A stretch of DNA of 64,000 nt from positions 1,096,001 through 1,160,000 of the forward strand of contig NZ_LAMZ01000001.1 in NCBI RefSeq assembly GCF_025558165.1, read 5' to 3'. Below are positions 26,271 to 35,526 of this stretch, one piece after another. Each line of letters opens with the position of its first letter. The first letter of the stretch is position 1. Under the pieces are notes generated by a model that was given only the letters and a program-made list of their open reading frames with translations, searched no databases and had not been told where the DNA came from. Source of the stretch: Candidatus Pelagibacter ubique HIMB140. Lineage in GTDB: Bacteria; Pseudomonadota; Alphaproteobacteria; Pelagibacterales; Pelagibacteraceae. The position numbers were made by a program, and so were the translations under genes.

Positions 26271-27373
26271 AAAAGTGTATTGCATGTTTGATGAATAGTA
26301 ATATTAAAGAAATTTCTTTTAATAAAGAAGGTTTATGTAATTTTTGTATTGAATTTAAAAAGTATAGATATTTTTTTGATAAATCTGAAAAATACACAAA
26401 GAGCAAATTAAAAGAAATCTCTAGAGAAATTAGGTCTCAAACAAAAAATGAAAAATATAACTGTTTAATAGGTGTTAGTGGAGGTATTGATAGTTCATAT
26501 CTTGTTTATCTAGCAAAAAAAATGAACTTAAGAACTTTACTTGTACATTTTGATAATGGCTGGAATTCTGTTACTGCGATTAAAAATATATTTAAATTAT
26601 CAAAATATACTGGTTTTCCACTTAAAACTTATGTCATTGATTGGGAAGAATTTAAGAGTTTGCAAAGATCATTTATAAAATCAGGAGTGATTGATGTTGA
26701 AATGTTAACCGACCATGCAATTGGTGCTACACTCATAAAAATTGCTAAAGAAGAAAATATTAAATTTGTTCTATCTGGTGAAAATTATTCAACAGAAAAT
26801 GGCATGCCATCATCTTGGACATGGCAAAAAATCGATAAAAAAAATATTGAAAGTATTAACAAAAGTTACGAAAACATTAAATTAAGTAAGTTTCCAATCA
26901 TAAGCTATTTCAAATATTTAAGAACACTATTTTTTTCCAATATAAAATTTATAAAAGTTTTAAACGAAATTCATTATGAGAAATATAAGTCAATTGAACT
27001 TTTGAAAAGCAAGCTAGGTTTTTTAGATTATGAAAATAAGCATGATGAGTCTGTTTTCACTAAATTTTATCAATCATACTATTTACCGAAAAGATTTAAA
27101 ATTGATAAAAGAATAGCCCATCTATCAGCTTTAATTAGAAATGAAGAAATTACTAAAGAAGCAGGAGAACAATTATTGCAAAAAAATTTGGAAACCATTG
27201 AATTACAAAATGAAAAAAAGTTTGTTTGTGAAAAACTAGGTTTCTCAGTAAATGAAATGGATAAATTTGTATCTGAAAAAACTAAAGATCATAGTGATTT
27301 TGGATCTGATATTAAATATTTCACCCTTCTATTTAAAATTAAAAATATTCTAGGGATAAAATTATTTAAATAA
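26267..27373 (+). CDS. wbpG: N-acetyl sugar amidotransferase (WbpG/PseA family)
   Basis: A 368-residue ATP-pyrophosphatase (PP-loop) enzyme. Seen: an N-terminal Cys4-x2-Cys7 ... Cys24-x2-Cys27 zinc-ribbon pattern and the PP-loop VSGGIDSSY at 70-78. Family members adenylate an acetamido group of a nucleotide sugar and replace its oxygen with nitrogen supplied by HisH/HisF-type partners, giving an acetamidino group. The tight hisH-hisF-wbpG overlap strongly supports this. The likely substrate is the diacetamido-uronic acid nucleotide made by the wbpA, wbpB, wbpD and wbpE homologues downstream. Confidence 0.88.
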   Translation: MKKCIACLMNSNIKEISFNKEGLCNFCIEFKKYRYFFDKSEKYTKSKLKEISREIRSQTKNEKYNCLIGVSGGIDSSYLVYLAKKMNLRTLLVHFDNGWNSVTAIKNIFKLSKYTGFPLKTYVIDWEEFKSLQRSFIKSGVIDVEMLTDHAIGATLIKIAKEENIKFVLSGENYSTENGMPSSWTWQKIDKKNIESINKSYENIKLSKFPIISYFKYLRTLFFSNIKFIKVLNEIHYEKYKSIELLKSKLGFLDYENKHDESVFTKFYQSYYLPKRFKIDKRIAHLSALIRNEEITKEAGEQLLQKNLETIELQNEKKFVCEKLGFSVNEMDKFVSEKTKDHSDFGSDIKYFTLLFKIKNILGIKLFK

Positions 27374-27375
27374 CA

Positions 27376-29274
27376 ATGTGTGGTTTTTTTTCAATTCACA
27401 AAAGAAAAAATTTTATTTATGATTTAGAAAAATCAGTAGAATTTGTCAAAAAAAATTTAGCAAGAAGAGGACCAGATTCCCAAACTGCTTTATATTTAGA
27501 CGATTCTTTAATACAGAATGAAAATATAAAAAATATAAATAACCTTATTATAGCTTCAAGACTTAATATTATTGATAATGATAGTAAATCTAATTTACCA
27601 TTTGTGTCAAAATGTAAAGGTTATATTTTGTCTTTTAATGGAGAGATTTATAATTTTCAAGAACTTAAAAATAAATACCTAAAAAAAATTGAGCACAGCA
27701 CTAAATCTGACACTGAAGTTTTATTGAATCTATTAAAACTAAAAGGAGAAAATATTTTAAATGAGCTAAATGGTATTTTTTCAATTAGTTTTTATGATTT
27801 AAATAAAAAAAAGATTTTGTTAGCTAGAGATAGATTGGGTGTGAAGCCCTTATTTTATTATTATTCTAATAATATTTTTTGTTTTTCAAGTGATGTAAAA
27901 AATATTCTTTGTTTTAACGAACTAGATAAAAAAATTAATAAAAATCTTTCAGTTCTATTTTTAAATAATATTTCAAGTTTTAAAAACGAAGATACATTTT
28001 TTCAAAACATAAAAAAATTAGAAGGAGGAAAGTATATAATATTTGATTTAAAAAATTTCATTATAGAAAAAAAAAAAAGTTATTGGAATGTAGAAAAGAA
28101 TACGGATACACAAATTTTTAGTAGTGAAGATTTATTTAAAGATTTATTCACAACAATTGAAAAACAAGGAATTAATAACAGGAATATTGCATGCACCCTT
28201 TCAGGAGGCTTAGACTCATCAATAATAGCACTTTTGCTCAGAAAAATTTATCCAAACAGAGACATAAACTCATATTCATTCACTTTTAGTCAGAATCAGA
28301 ACATAAACGAAAAGCAGTACTCGGATTTAATGGCAAAAAAACTTAATTTAAAAAAAACTGAAATTAAAATTGAAAATAGTGATATTTTAAAATCCTTAAA
28401 AAAAACAAATTTTGCTTTATCTTTTCCAGCATATGGTTTTAGTAATGTTGCTCAAAATTTAGTTTATGAAAGAATAAATGATGATGGAATACGTGTTTGT
28501 TATGATGGCCAGGGTGCAGATGAGGTATTTGGAGGATATCATGGATTTGGTTCTGCATTAATGCACGCAAATTTAAAAAGTTTTAATTTATCTTATTTAT
28601 TTCAAAATTTTCTTAGTTCATTAAAAAATAAAAATATAAAAAATACATTTTATTTAAACTTTTTATCAAGATCTCTAAGACCAGATTTATATAAATTTTT
28701 CTTAAAATTTACCGAAAAAAATGAAATAAAAAATACGCTTATTTATAATAAAGAGGATTATGATAGGTATCTTAATTCCTTTCTGAATGAAAAAAACATT
28801 ACACAAAAAAATTATTTTAAAAATGAAATATTATATTTTTTAACAAAAGGTATTGAACCACTTCTAAGTTCTTTAGATGCAAATTCTATGTATCATAGTA
28901 TTGAAGCTAGAGTACCCTTTTTAGATAATTTTATTTTAGATAAGTATATATCTATGGATAATAACCAACGTATATCTAATTCTTTGGTTTTTAAAAAACT
29001 TTTAAAACAAGCTTTTGCTAAAGAGATACCAGAAAAAGTTTTAAATAGAACTGATAAAGTAGGTTTCTCAACGGATGATAGTTTATTGTTAAAAACAAAT
29101 ATTGATGAAATAATCTCAGACGTAGATTCTTTCGAGCCAAATTCAATAATAGATAAAAAATTTTTTTTAAAAATTTTACATAATTTTAAAAATAACAAAA
29201 TTCAGAAAGTAGATAATATATTTAAGATGTATTCTTTTTCTTTATGGTGTAGTCAGTTTAAAGTTTATGAATAA
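27376..29274 (+). CDS. asnB: Asparagine synthase (glutamine-hydrolysing)-like amidotransferase
   Basis: A 632-residue AsnB-type protein. Seen: N-terminal nucleophile Cys2 (MCGFFS), RRGPDSQ, FNGEIYN, SDTEV of the glutaminase domain, and the synthetase PP-loop LSGGLDSS at 275-282 with YDGQGADEVFGGY. It makes a carboxamide from a carboxylate using glutamine and ATP. In polysaccharide clusters such genes often amidate uronic acids, so the product of the wbpA-type dehydrogenase encoded next is a plausible target. It starts 2 bases after the wbpG stop. A 12-base A run at 28067-28078 encodes lysines. A second, diverged copy lies at 55074-56915. Confidence 0.87.
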   Translation: MCGFFSIHKRKNFIYDLEKSVEFVKKNLARRGPDSQTALYLDDSLIQNENIKNINNLIIASRLNIIDNDSKSNLPFVSKCKGYILSFNGEIYNFQELKNKYLKKIEHSTKSDTEVLLNLLKLKGENILNELNGIFSISFYDLNKKKILLARDRLGVKPLFYYYSNNIFCFSSDVKNILCFNELDKKINKNLSVLFLNNISSFKNEDTFFQNIKKLEGGKYIIFDLKNFIIEKKKSYWNVEKNTDTQIFSSEDLFKDLFTTIEKQGINNRNIACTLSGGLDSSIIALLLRKIYPNRDINSYSFTFSQNQNINEKQYSDLMAKKLNLKKTEIKIENSDILKSLKKTNFALSFPAYGFSNVAQNLVYERINDDGIRVCYDGQGADEVFGGYHGFGSALMHANLKSFNLSYLFQNFLSSLKNKNIKNTFYLNFLSRSLRPDLYKFFLKFTEKNEIKNTLIYNKEDYDRYLNSFLNEKNITQKNYFKNEILYFLTKGIEPLLSSLDANSMYHSIEARVPFLDNFILDKYISMDNNQRISNSLVFKKLLKQAFAKEIPEKVLNRTDKVGFSTDDSLLLKTNIDEIISDVDSFEPNSIIDKKFFLKILHNFKNNKIQKVDNIFKMYSFSLWCSQFKVYE

Positions 29275-30550
29275 TTTTTATAATATAAATTTAAAGAGAA
29301 TAAAACTAAATAAATTAAAAATTTCAGTAGTTGGTTTAGGTTATGTTGGGTTAAATCTTCTGATACATTTTTCAAAAACTAAAAATCAAATTTATGGAAT
29401 AGATAATGATATTAAAAAAATTTCTTTTATCAAAAAAGGTAAATCTTATATAAATTATATTTCAGATAATGATATTAAAAAAATAAAAAAAAATTCTTTT
29501 TTTTCAAATAATTATAATTCAATAAAAAGTTCAGATGTTGTTATTTTTTGTTTACCTACACCTTTAAAAAATAATAGACCAGATTTAAGTTATTTAAAAG
29601 AAGCATGCGATGAGTCAAAAAACAAGATTCGTAAAGGTCAAATTCTAATTCTAGAAAGCACTTCGTACCCTGGCACTACAGAGGATTTTCTTTATAAAAA
29701 TCTAAATTTAAAGAGGTTTAAGTTAGGGAAGAATTTTTTTCTTGGCTTTTCTCCAGAAAGAGAAGACCCAGGGAATAAAAAATTTTCCTTAACAAAAATA
29801 CCAAAAGTTGTCTCAGGATATACTAAAGAATGTCTAAATTTAGTTGAACAGATTTATAAAATAATTATTCCAAGGGTCATTAAATCAAATTCAATAAAAG
29901 TAGCAGAAACTGCAAAGTTGCTAGAAAATGTCTATCGGGCTGTAAACGTTACATTAGTTAATGAAATAAAAAAAATTACTAATAAACTAGATATTGATAT
30001 TTATGATGTAATAAATATTGCTAAAACAAAACCATTTGGTTTTCAACCTTTCTATCCAGGTCCTGGATTGGGCGGTCATTGCTTACCTATTGATCCAATT
30101 TATCTTTCGTATGCAGCAAAAAAACTGGGAGTAAAAGCAAAGTTTATTGAACTAACTAAAGAAGTAAATTCTAAAATTCCTCTGGAAATTAGTTCAATAA
30201 TATTGAAAAAAATAAAAAAAAATAAATCCAAAATTCTAATTTTAGGGGTAACATATAAGCCAAATGTTGATGATATAAGAGAATCTGCTGCACTCAAATT
30301 AATAGAATTACTTTCAAAACAGAAAAAATATAAGATAAGTTTCTCTGACCCATTCATTAACAGGTTATCTGTCGGTAAAAAAAAATTATATTCTGTTAAA
30401 CTTTCAAAAAAAGTTTTAAATAGTTTTGATTGTGTTGTATTGATTACTGATCATTCAAAATTTAATTATAATTTAATTAAAAAAAATAGTAAAATATTAT
30501 TAGATTCACGAGGAAGATTTGAAGTTTCAAATAATATTATAAGAATATAA
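29267..30550 (+). CDS. wbpA: UDP-N-acetylglucosamine 6-dehydrogenase (WbpA-like nucleotide-sugar dehydrogenase)
   Basis: A 427-residue UDP-sugar dehydrogenase. Seen: VVGLGYVGLNL at the NAD site, ESTSYPGTTED, the central EnVYRAVNVTLVNE helix, catalytic loop GPGLGGHCLPIDP with Cys272, and GVTYKPNVDDIRES in the C-terminal domain. The GHC form of the loop and the VNE helix match the WbpA/TviB group that oxidises UDP-GlcNAc to the uronate. It is complete, unlike the Cys-less homologue at 8971-10233. It heads the wbpA-wbpB-wbpD set, overlapping asnB by 8 bases and sharing the last base with the next gene. Confidence 0.88.
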   Translation: MNNFYNINLKRIKLNKLKISVVGLGYVGLNLLIHFSKTKNQIYGIDNDIKKISFIKKGKSYINYISDNDIKKIKKNSFFSNNYNSIKSSDVVIFCLPTPLKNNRPDLSYLKEACDESKNKIRKGQILILESTSYPGTTEDFLYKNLNLKRFKLGKNFFLGFSPEREDPGNKKFSLTKIPKVVSGYTKECLNLVEQIYKIIIPRVIKSNSIKVAETAKLLENVYRAVNVTLVNEIKKITNKLDIDIYDVINIAKTKPFGFQPFYPGPGLGGHCLPIDPIYLSYAAKKLGVKAKFIELTKEVNSKIPLEISSIILKKIKKNKSKILILGVTYKPNVDDIRESAALKLIELLSKQKKYKISFSDPFINRLSVGKKKLYSVKLSKKVLNSFDCVVLITDHSKFNYNLIKKNSKILLDSRGRFEVSNNIIRI

Positions 30551-31482
30551 TGAAAAAAAAATTTGTTTTATTTGGAGCAGGGGGATACGTTGCGCCAAAA
30601 CATTTTAAAGCAATTAAAGATACTAATAATGATTTAGTTGCATCATATGATGTGACCGATTCTGTTGGAATTCTTGATTCATATTTTCCTAATTCAAAGT
30701 TTTTTACTGATGAAACTAAAATTGTAAGATTTATTGAAAAAAGCAATTTAAACTTAAAATCAAAAATAGATTATATAGTAATATGCACACCTAATTACTT
30801 GCACGAAAGTCAAATCAGGCTAGGATTAAAAACCAATCTTAATGTAATTTGTGAAAAACCCTTAAGTTTAAATCCTGAAAATATAAAATTAATTAAAAAA
30901 ATAGAAAAAACATCAAAGAAAAAATGTTTTCCTATTTTACAGCTCAGATTGCATCCCAAAATTAAGCTTTTAAAAAAACAAGCTAAGAAAACAAATAATA
31001 TTGTTGAATTAATTTACATTACTCCAAGAGGTCAATGGTATCATCAATCTTGGAAGGGAAAAGATGAAAAATCGGGAGGTATAGAAAGTAATATAGGTAT
31101 TCATTTTTTTGATATGTTGCTGTGGATATATGGAGATTGTCAAAGTTTCAAAATTTTATATAGAGATGATAAAAAATCATATGGTATAATGAAACTTAAG
31201 AGAGCTACTGTAAAATGGTATTTGTCAATTGATAAAAAAGATTTAAATAAAATTTCTAAAAATAAAAAATCTTTCAGGAAATTGATTGCAAATGGTGAAG
31301 ATGTTGACTTTACCGAAGGATTTGATCAATTGCACACTGAGAGTTATAATCAAATCTTTAAAAATAAAGGATTTAGTGTCGATGATGCAACTAAAGCAGT
31401 AGAACTTGTTTATAAGATCAGAAAATCAAATAAACATGGTAATATTAAAAATATTAATAGTTATATAAAAAAATTTATTTAA
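30550..31482 (+). CDS. wbpB: Gfo/Idh/MocA oxidoreductase (WbpB-like UDP-GlcNAcA 3-dehydrogenase)
   Basis: A 310-residue NAD-dependent oxidoreductase. Seen: an N-terminal FGAGGYVAPKHF, CTPNYLH, the hallmark EKP at 102-104 (CEKPLSL), and SGGIESNIGIHFFDML holding the family's catalytic-region His. The APKH motif and the position between wbpA and wbpD homologues fit WbpB, which oxidises C3 of UDP-N-acetylglucosaminuronate before transamination. It starts on the last base of the wbpA stop codon. Confidence 0.88.
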   Translation: MKKKFVLFGAGGYVAPKHFKAIKDTNNDLVASYDVTDSVGILDSYFPNSKFFTDETKIVRFIEKSNLNLKSKIDYIVICTPNYLHESQIRLGLKTNLNVICEKPLSLNPENIKLIKKIEKTSKKKCFPILQLRLHPKIKLLKKQAKKTNNIVELIYITPRGQWYHQSWKGKDEKSGGIESNIGIHFFDMLLWIYGDCQSFKILYRDDKKSYGIMKLKRATVKWYLSIDKKDLNKISKNKKSFRKLIANGEDVDFTEGFDQLHTESYNQIFKNKGFSVDDATKAVELVYKIRKSNKHGNIKNINSYIKKFI

Positions 31483-31492
31483 CAAAATTTAA

Positions 31493-31987
31493 ATGAAAGA
31501 ATTTTTTGTTCACAACACCTCAATCATAGATGAAGGGGTTAAAATAGGCAAAGGTACAAAAATATGGCACTGGTCTCATGTATCGAAAAATTCAAAGATT
31601 GGAAAAAACTCTACAATAGGTCAAGGATGTTTTATTGGAAATAATGTTAAAATAGGAAATAATTGTAAAATTCAAAATCATGTGTCTATATTTGATGGGG
31701 TGATACTTGAAGATGGGGTATTTATTGGACCTAGCACTACATTTACAAATGTTAAAAATCCAAGATCCCATATTAATCAAAAAAAAAAATATATTAAAAC
31801 TGTTGTTAAAAAAGGTGTTTCAATAGGTGCAAATTCTACAATTGTTTGTGGGATTAAATTAGATGATTTTTGTTTTATTGGGGCAGGGTCAGTTGTGACT
31901 AAAAATGTAAAAAAATATAACCTTGTTTATGGAAATCCAGCTAGAGTAAAAGGCTTAGTTGATAAAAAAGGAAAAAAAAAATTATAA
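31493..31987 (+). CDS. wbpD: Hexapeptide-repeat N-acetyltransferase (WbpD-like)
   Basis: A 164-residue left-handed beta-helix acyltransferase. Seen: repeated [I/V]G-x4 hexapeptides from KIGKGTKIWHWSHV to KIGNNCKIQNHV, an external loop around FTNVKNPRSH, and a final SIGANSTIVCG. This matches WbpD, which acetylates the 3-amino group of UDP-GlcNAc(3NH2)A using acetyl-CoA. The gene begins 10 bases after the wbpB stop and ends the plus-strand run, converging with the aminotransferase (6-base overlap). Confidence 0.88.
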   Translation: MKEFFVHNTSIIDEGVKIGKGTKIWHWSHVSKNSKIGKNSTIGQGCFIGNNVKIGNNCKIQNHVSIFDGVILEDGVFIGPSTTFTNVKNPRSHINQKKKYIKTVVKKGVSIGANSTIVCGIKLDDFCFIGAGSVVTKNVKKYNLVYGNPARVKGLVDKKGKKKL

Positions 31988-33064
31988 CTTATTTATTGCA
32001 TCAATAACTTTATTTTGATCCTTAATTGCAATCCATGGACTAAAGGGGATACTTATAGCTTCTCTTGATAAAATCTTACTAATTTTGTTTTTACTTTTTT
32101 GTTTATATGCTTTTTGTTCAGATAGTATTTTAGGATAATAAATAGAAAATGGAATTTTATTTTTTTTGAAAATTTCTATTAATCGATTTCTAAATTTTGT
32201 TTTAATTGTAAATTGAGCAAAACTAGAAAAATTGTTTTCTTTGATTTTTGGTAAAATAATTTTTTTATTATTTTTAAGTTTAGAATAATAATTATTTGCT
32301 TTTGAAGTTCTCAATTTAAGTAATTTTTTTATTTTATTTAATTTGATGAGTAAAACAGCAGCTTGTATTGTATCTAGTCTTGCGTTGAAACCAACGTAAT
32401 TATGAATATATTTTTTATTCGTCTGACCATGATTTCTTAAATAAGTTATCTTTTTAAAAATATTTTTATTATTTGTAAAAACTGCACCACCATCCCCAAA
32501 ACATCCTAGAGTTTTAGTAGGAAAAAAACTTGTTACAGAGATATCCGCAATATTACATGAATTTTTATTTTTATACTTAGCACCAAAACTTTGAGCTGCA
32601 TCTTCGATTAAAATTATATTTTTATTTTTAATTATTTTTATAATTTCTGTAAAATTTGGACACTGTCCAAATAAAGATACCACAACAATAACTTTTGTTT
32701 TGTTTGTGATTTTTTTTTTTAATTTTTTCGGATCAATTAAGAAAGTTTCATAATCTACGTCAACAAATTTTATTTTTAAATTCAATACAGCTGCAACCTC
32801 TGCTGGGGATACATATGCAAAATCTGGGATAATAATTTCATCGTTTTGTTTTAGATTTAAAGATTTTAACGCAAGTAATAAACCATCTGTTCCGCTTGAT
32901 GTTGTTATACAATATTTAGAACCTGTAAAGTTTTTTAATTTATTCTCTAATTGTTTAACCTCTGATCCTAAAATAAAATTTGATTTTTTTAGCACTCGAC
33001 TAATTGATTGGTCTATATCTCTTTGGAATTTTTTATATTCTGTATTAATATCTATAAATTTCAT
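31982..33064 (-). CDS. wbpE: DegT/DnrJ/EryC1/StrS aminotransferase (WbpE-like)
   Basis: A 360-residue PLP aminotransferase. Seen: TTSSGTDGL, LIEDAAQSFGA with the PLP Asp, and SFFPTKTLGCFGDGG with Schiff-base Lys184. The SFFPTKxLGCFGDGG form is typical of WbpE, which aminates C3 of the 3-keto UDP-GlcNAcA made by WbpB. It lies on the minus strand directly facing wbpD, completing the A-B-D-E set although the strand is flipped. Only 4 bases separate its start from the divergent membrane-protein start at 33069, so its promoter must lie inside the neighbour. Confidence 0.9.
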   Translation of the reverse strand: MKFIDINTEYKKFQRDIDQSISRVLKKSNFILGSEVKQLENKLKNFTGSKYCITTSSGTDGLLLALKSLNLKQNDEIIIPDFAYVSPAEVAAVLNLKIKFVDVDYETFLIDPKKLKKKITNKTKVIVVVSLFGQCPNFTEIIKIIKNKNIILIEDAAQSFGAKYKNKNSCNIADISVTSFFPTKTLGCFGDGGAVFTNNKNIFKKITYLRNHGQTNKKYIHNYVGFNARLDTIQAAVLLIKLNKIKKLLKLRTSKANNYYSKLKNNKKIILPKIKENNFSSFAQFTIKTKFRNRLIEIFKKNKIPFSIYYPKILSEQKAYKQKSKNKISKILSREAISIPFSPWIAIKDQNKVIDAINKL

Positions 33065-33068
33065 TATT

Positions 33069-34796
33069 ATGATTTTATTAATTGAAAATATTTTTATAAT
33101 TTATTTTACTTTAAATTTATATTTTATTTCAAGAAAGTTATCATTATATCATTTTCAAAATGAAAAAAATGAAAATGTAATATTAATTTTTTTACTAATC
33201 ATTATTTGTGTTACTTATATTATTTTTTTACTAATAACTCTTAATCTTTATACCAATTACTTAATTTATATTATTTCCTTAATTTCTCTTACATATACTT
33301 TTTTCTTTATATCAGATATAAAGAAACTTAGTTTAAATAGCATCGTTAAAAACAAAATTTTTCTATTATTTATTCCCTTTTTTATAATTAGTTTGTTGCC
33401 TGCCAGTGATCCTGACTCACTTGATTATCATCTGGGTGTTGCAAAGTTTTGGATAGAAAATCAAAAAAACCAATCATTAGAAAATTGGCTACATTTTAGA
33501 TTAGCTTCTTACGGAGAAACATTAAATATTTTTTCTATTTTACTTTTTGGAGGAAAATGGCTTTCTTTTTTAAAAGTTTTTTTAGTATTTATAATTACTA
33601 AAATTATTTACGAAAATTATAAAATTGAAACTAATTTTAATTTTTTCTTATACAGTTTTTTGGGATCTCCAATTTTAGTTTACTTTATTTCAAACCAAAA
33701 ACCTCAGTTTTTTGGTTTTATAATTTTAATTACATGTATTTTACTACTAAATCTTAAAGCTAATAAAAGTTTTATACCAATTTTGATGGCATATGTTTCA
33801 TCGCTTAAATTTTCATTTATCCCAATAGTTTTCTTAATATTCATATATATTTTTTTTCTTAAAAATTTTAATAAAATTAAATTAATTAAAATATTTTCCT
33901 TTTTTATCTTTTTATTTTGGAGTCCAATTTTAATAAAAAATTATTATTTTTATGGAAATCCGATGTCTCCATTTTTTGAAAGTTTTTTATCTAAATCACC
34001 CAATGACACTGTAATAAATTTTTCAAATATGTTGAGAAATTTTAGTGAATTCGGATATTCAGGATTTAATCAAGTTGCAAATATTTTTATTCCACTAAAC
34101 TTTGGAGCAATCACCACTTCTTTTGGTGTAAGTATTTTTTTTCTATTCTTTTTAAAATTTAATAAAAAAAACATATCTGAATTATTATTCTTATCATTAA
34201 TAATTATTCTAATTTATTTTTTTATAGGACAATACAGTACTAGATATATTTATTTAAGTTACTTTCTTATAATTTTTAGTTTTATTTTTTGTGACTTCAA
34301 ATTAAAAAAAATTTTGTCTTTTGCCTTAATTTGTCAAACAATATTTATTTATATATTTTTAATTTTTATATCTTTACAAAACTTTCCAAGCTTAATTAAT
34401 GAAGAAAAAAATAAAGTATATTTATTAGATAAAGCATATCAGTATAAAGAGGCCAAATGGATCAGAGAAGTTGTAAAAAACGAAAATTATTTATCTGATA
34501 TCAGATCAAAGTATTTTTTGGAAAATAATCATTTTTCAATTGAGTTTGCTTTTTATACACCTGAAAAAGAACTTAATTCGAAATTATTAAATTTTTTAAA
34601 AAAAAATAGGATAAATAAAATTTCTTTGCTTGTAGACAATAACAATGTTTATAATAAATTTAATAATTGTAAGAAAAATTTAATTACTAAATCATTTAAA
34701 ATTGCAAGAAGAAATTTTTTAGCAAAAGATAAATTTATTCAAAGAGAAATTTTTGATCTAGATATTACAAACAAAGATTGCAGTATCAATTTGTAA
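33069..34796 (+). CDS. Polytopic membrane protein, GT-C glycosyltransferase-like
   Basis: A 575-residue membrane protein. It has about 11-12 hydrophobic helices over residues 1-440 and a soluble C-terminal tail of about 130 residues. The first long loop carries an acidic motif SDPDSLDYHLGVAKFW, at the position where GT-C enzymes (PMT/ArnT type) hold catalytic and metal Asp residues. Such enzymes use polyprenyl-phosphate sugars outside the cytoplasmic membrane. Two more proteins of similar plan lie at 49444 and 56921. A Wzy-type polymerase is the alternative. It converges with a glycosyltransferase gene by an 11-base overlap. Confidence 0.6.
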   Translation: MILLIENIFIIYFTLNLYFISRKLSLYHFQNEKNENVILIFLLIIICVTYIIFLLITLNLYTNYLIYIISLISLTYTFFFISDIKKLSLNSIVKNKIFLLFIPFFIISLLPASDPDSLDYHLGVAKFWIENQKNQSLENWLHFRLASYGETLNIFSILLFGGKWLSFLKVFLVFIITKIIYENYKIETNFNFFLYSFLGSPILVYFISNQKPQFFGFIILITCILLLNLKANKSFIPILMAYVSSLKFSFIPIVFLIFIYIFFLKNFNKIKLIKIFSFFIFLFWSPILIKNYYFYGNPMSPFFESFLSKSPNDTVINFSNMLRNFSEFGYSGFNQVANIFIPLNFGAITTSFGVSIFFLFFLKFNKKNISELLFLSLIIILIYFFIGQYSTRYIYLSYFLIIFSFIFCDFKLKKILSFALICQTIFIYIFLIFISLQNFPSLINEEKNKVYLLDKAYQYKEAKWIREVVKNENYLSDIRSKYFLENNHFSIEFAFYTPEKELNSKLLNFLKKNRINKISLLVDNNNVYNKFNNCKKNLITKSFKIARRNFLAKDKFIQREIFDLDITNKDCSINL

Positions 34797-35526
34797 ATTG
34801 CGTAACTTTTCTTAAATTTTTGAATATTAATGAGATTATAGGAAATTTTAAATTATTTTTCTTTTGTATTTTAAAATCTTCAATCATTTTTTTTAATAAA
34901 CTAGTCAATCTTGTGCTGTCTCCTCCAAACTTCATTTTAGTTATATATTGATTTAAATATCCTATTTTTAGTCTATTATTTTTTAAACATCTCAACATAT
35001 AATCATAATCTGAAGAAATTTTGTATAAGTTAGAATAAATACCTATTTCAGAAGAAAACTTTTTTTCAATAAAAGTTGAGGTATGTGGAGGCATCCACCC
35101 GAACTCAATTTTTTTTATATTAAATTTTTTAGATATCCATTTTCTTATTATTTTATTATTTTTAGAAACGATTAAAATGTTGCCATATAAGAAATTTATA
35201 TTTTCCCTAAATTTTTGCTCAACGTCTTTGAGTATATTTTCATCATAAAATTCATCATCAGCGTGTAGTATCCCTATCAAATCTCCATTGGCATTATTCA
35301 TTCCAATATTAATTGCATCAAATTTATTTCCAGTATTATTATCCTCTAAAATTATCCTAGAGGAAGAATTGAGACTTTTTAAATATTCTTCTGTGTTATC
35401 ATTAGATTTAGAATAAATAATAACATGTTCTTTATTGTCATAATTTTGATCATCAAAGCTTTTGATAGCATTTTTGAGGTCAGGCATTCCATTCTTAACA
35501 ACAGTTATTATTGAAATTTTTTTCAT
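34786..35526 (-). CDS. Glycosyltransferase family 2
   Basis: A 246-residue GT-A glycosyltransferase. Seen: SIITVVKNGMPDL, a first Asp in the nucleotide pocket near YSKSNDNTEE, GILHADDEFYDE as the DxD-type metal motif, and GWMPPHTSTFIEKK plus DYDYMLRC as the acceptor/catalytic region. It adds one sugar to the glycan at the inner face of the membrane. The start overlaps the stop of the preceding minus-strand glycosyltransferase by 4 bases (ATGA), so the two form a small operon. Confidence 0.86.
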   Translation of the reverse strand: MKKISIITVVKNGMPDLKNAIKSFDDQNYDNKEHVIIYSKSNDNTEEYLKSLNSSSRIILEDNNTGNKFDAINIGMNNANGDLIGILHADDEFYDENILKDVEQKFRENINFLYGNILIVSKNNKIIRKWISKKFNIKKIEFGWMPPHTSTFIEKKFSSEIGIYSNLYKISSDYDYMLRCLKNNRLKIGYLNQYITKMKFGGDSTRLTSLLKKMIEDFKIQKKNNLKFPIISLIFKNLRKVTQFTN

